In this document: in pieces, positions 4,489 to 5,613 of the stretch
Position numbering within the stretch: position 1 is the first letter of the stretch
How the letters are laid out: each line of letters starts with the position of its first letter
Assembly: GCA_024653985.1 (NCBI GenBank)
Contig: JANLIS010000064.1
Span: 1 to 5,613 of the forward strand
Source of the DNA: Candidatus Roizmanbacteria bacterium
GTDB lineage: Bacteria > Patescibacteriota > Microgenomatia > UBA1406 > GWC2-37-13
DNA length: 5,613 bases
Direction of reading: 5' to 3'
Position numbers and translations under genes: made by a program
Notes under the pieces: generated by a model
What the model saw: the letters and a program-made list of their open reading frames with translations, nothing else
Told to the model about the DNA's origin: nothing
The model's database searches: none

Positions 4489-5451
4489 TTATTGTAGTTG
4501 TTTTTCTATTTTTTTAATTTCTGAATCGACATCTTTCATTAAAAATTTCAAATATAACTTGGCGGTGAAGTCAAGATTAGGAATTTTTTTCTTCAATTTA
4601 TCATAAAGTTCCCTTCCTGTGGTTAACTCTTCTTTCATCCAATTTCTTATCACCTCATTCCCATCCAATAAGTTTGGATCATTCATCAATTTTTCTCCAT
4701 CAAGATGAGCGTTTTCCAGAACTTCTTTTGGAATCTTACAAGTAAAAAGAGCTAACTCTGGCTTCAGATCTGCAAGTGCAAATACTTTACCTTGAAGTTG
4801 AGCGATCTCTTTAATATCTTTGAACCTGGTTTTTGAACGGAGAGCAATGAGCATAATGTTATGAGCATAACTGAAAGAATTATCATCAATAATTTCTAGT
4901 TCGGCTTTTGTCAGTATTTTATGATTGACTCTTCTATAATGTTCAACTAACATCGCATCAAGAAACAAATCCCAGTCCCGCCTGACGTCATCGCCTGGCT
5001 TTTGATCTCTTTCAAGATTTTCAAGTGTATATTTAAGCAAAAAATCCAGAGTAAAGTCTCTTTTTACTTCAGCACCCCTATTTTTTATTTGGTTTTTTGC
5101 TGCTTTTACATATTCGGGGAAGTCTTCGTATCCAAAAACTTTTGGATCCAAATCTCCATCGGCCATATCGTCTGCTGCCCGGCCACCCATATATGCCGGA
5201 GCTGCCGAAGGGTAAATAGAAAATTCTGCCGGAGCCGATACCGGCAAACCCAAAATTCTGGTAGGCAGCGTTTGGAGAAATGAGTAACCGCTTAAAAGAC
5301 TGACGCTTTCACCTATTAGTAAATATTTTTTTAAAGATCTTGCATAAAATACGAGTTTGATATCAGTAACTACTTTTAGGGCAAAGAACTGATCAGGATA
5401 TCTTTGCACACTTTTTTCATACATGGATGTAAGCCCTTCTCGTAAAGCCAT
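4489..5451 (-). CDS. Squalene/phytoene synthase-family-like protein (class I isoprenoid synthase fold), divergent
   Basis: Family members join or rearrange prenyl diphosphates through two Mg-binding Asp motifs. The assignment rests on motif order, in numbering from the upstream GTG (subtract 2 for the ATG chosen here). YMGGRAADDMADGD (89-102) resembles the first Asp-rich motif (xxRxxDDxxD). FLDAMLVE (165-172), with LTKAELEIIDDNSFSYAHNI after it, parallels the LLDGMxMD...T..EL..Y block. GKVFALADLKPEL followed by KIPKEVL (223-247) parallels the second motif plus the LPxxEL end, but it reads DLKPE rather than DxxxD, and the usual Asp after FLDAM is Glu. The rest is helical and soluble; the last 60 residues are charged. 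Length is 320 aa (family about 270-340). ATG 5451 is preferred over GTG 5457 because a GATAAT box (5466-5461) would start the transcript around 5454. No Shine-Dalgarno is seen. Substrate and activity are unknown, and it could be a non-catalytic relative. Confidence 0.65.
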   Translation of the reverse strand: MALREGLTSMYEKSVQRYPDQFFALKVVTDIKLVFYARSLKKYLLIGESVSLLSGYSFLQTLPTRILGLPVSAPAEFSIYPSAAPAYMGGRAADDMADGDLDPKVFGYEDFPEYVKAAKNQIKNRGAEVKRDFTLDFLLKYTLENLERDQKPGDDVRRDWDLFLDAMLVEHYRRVNHKILTKAELEIIDDNSFSYAHNIMLIALRSKTRFKDIKEIAQLQGKVFALADLKPELALFTCKIPKEVLENAHLDGEKLMNDPNLLDGNEVIRNWMKEELTTGRELYDKLKKKIPNLDFTAKLYLKFLMKDVDSEIKKIEKQLQ

Positions 5452-5460
5452 TGTCACTAG

Positions 5461-5489
5461 ATTATCAGATCAGTTCAATAAAATCAAAA
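5461..5489 (-). promoter_or_regulatory. Tentative promoter for the synthase-like gene
   Basis: GATAAT (5466-5461) is a good -10 box, 9 nt before the ATG at 5451. The segment 17 bp further upstream is TTTTGA (5489-5484), a poor -35 box. The predicted start at about 5454 leaves a leader of only three bases, in line with the leaderless or near-leaderless pattern elsewhere in the window. Confidence 0.35.
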
Positions 5490-5529
5490 TAACTAGCAAT
5501 CTTAAAAATTTAAGCAAGATAGAATTTAT

Positions 5530-5613
5530 TCATAAGTAAGCGCTTAAATTCTTCTTTATCCTCTCCTCAATCGGATATTCAAAGGCTTTGAATTTTTTGC
5601 CGGTGAGTTTTTC
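5530..5613 (-). CDS. C-terminal end of an unidentified protein (cut by the right window edge)
   Basis: An open frame enters from the right edge on the minus strand and runs 27 codons to TGA (5532-5530): EKLTGKKFKAFEYPIEER followed by IKKNLSAYL. The composition is natural for a soluble protein (basic, with a mixed amphipathic end), and the spacing of about 78 nt to the next gene on the same strand fits a gene end. It is too short to name. It would be the upstream neighbour of the synthase-like gene and possibly cotranscribed. Confidence 0.5.
   Translation of the reverse strand, partial: EKLTGKKFKAFEYPIEERIKKNLSAYL

Noticed and set aside
4364..4606. 80-codon + strand open frame
   Set aside because: Its start lies in the hairpin repeat and its second half is antisense to the synthase-like gene's 3' end; the composition (Phe/Ser/Cys-rich) is that of a shadow frame.
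5002..5283. 93-codon + strand open frame
   Set aside because: Entirely antisense to the synthase-like coding region, with a Cys/Phe-rich shadow composition and no ribosome-binding site.
4466..5612. Direct repeat CCGGTGAGTTTTT at 4466-4478 and 5600-5612 flanking the synthase-like gene
   Set aside because: Thirteen identical bases, partly a T-run, at the ends of a gene could be attachment-like sites, but one copy is inside the coding end of the next gene and length and complexity are too low to claim this.
1..5613. CRISPR array, tRNA or rRNA gene, transposase
   Set aside because: I looked for regularly spaced repeats, tRNA-like cloverleaf arms and transposase motifs on both strands and found none I could support.

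Overview
The window reads as a fragment of a small AT-rich bacterial genome, most likely a Candidate Phyla Radiation / Patescibacteria lineage (Microgenomates-like). This is an inference from protein style: a GluRS next to hypothetical Lys/Glu-rich secreted and membrane proteins, a lone divergent AIR-synthase homologue, a reduced phytoene/squalene-synthase-like protein, short intergenic gaps, and few Shine-Dalgarno sites. TGA is used as a stop (an ATGA overlap joins two gene pairs), so a recoded TGA=Gly lineage is disfavoured.

Layout. (1) Bases 1-2957, + strand: the 3' part of gltX (glutamyl-tRNA synthetase, cut by the window edge); then a signal-peptide/coiled-coil protein, a single-pass membrane protein and a PurM-like protein, packed with gaps of 20, 3 and 8 nt. 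A near-consensus promoter inside the end of gltX places the predicted transcription start exactly on the ATG of the coiled-coil gene. (2) Bases 2968-4314: a 1.35-kb block bounded by a newly noticed inverted repeat. Each copy has two conserved boxes, 16 bp and about 19 bp, whose starts lie exactly 47 nt apart, and each copy abuts a promoter that points inward. The block holds a HigB/HigA-type toxin-antitoxin operon on +, a tail-to-tail region of hairpin repeats, and on - a pair of tiny membrane-protein genes (67 and 33 aa) that overlap by ATGA. (3) Bases 4322-4429: a composite repeat in which one hairpin repeat appears inserted into a diverged second copy of the repeat seen at 3816-3854. (4) Bases 4489-5451, - strand: a divergent squalene/phytoene-synthase-family protein. 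(5) Bases 5530-5613, - strand: the C-terminal 27 codons of a further gene cut by the right edge.

How it fits together: the left part looks like an ordinary housekeeping operon. The central block looks accessory: toxin-antitoxin, small membrane proteins, repeats, and shared boundary/promoter motifs. It could be a mobile cassette or two transcription units controlled by one unknown regulator. The sequence alone does not decide between these, but the equal spacing of the two motif boxes makes chance an unlikely explanation.
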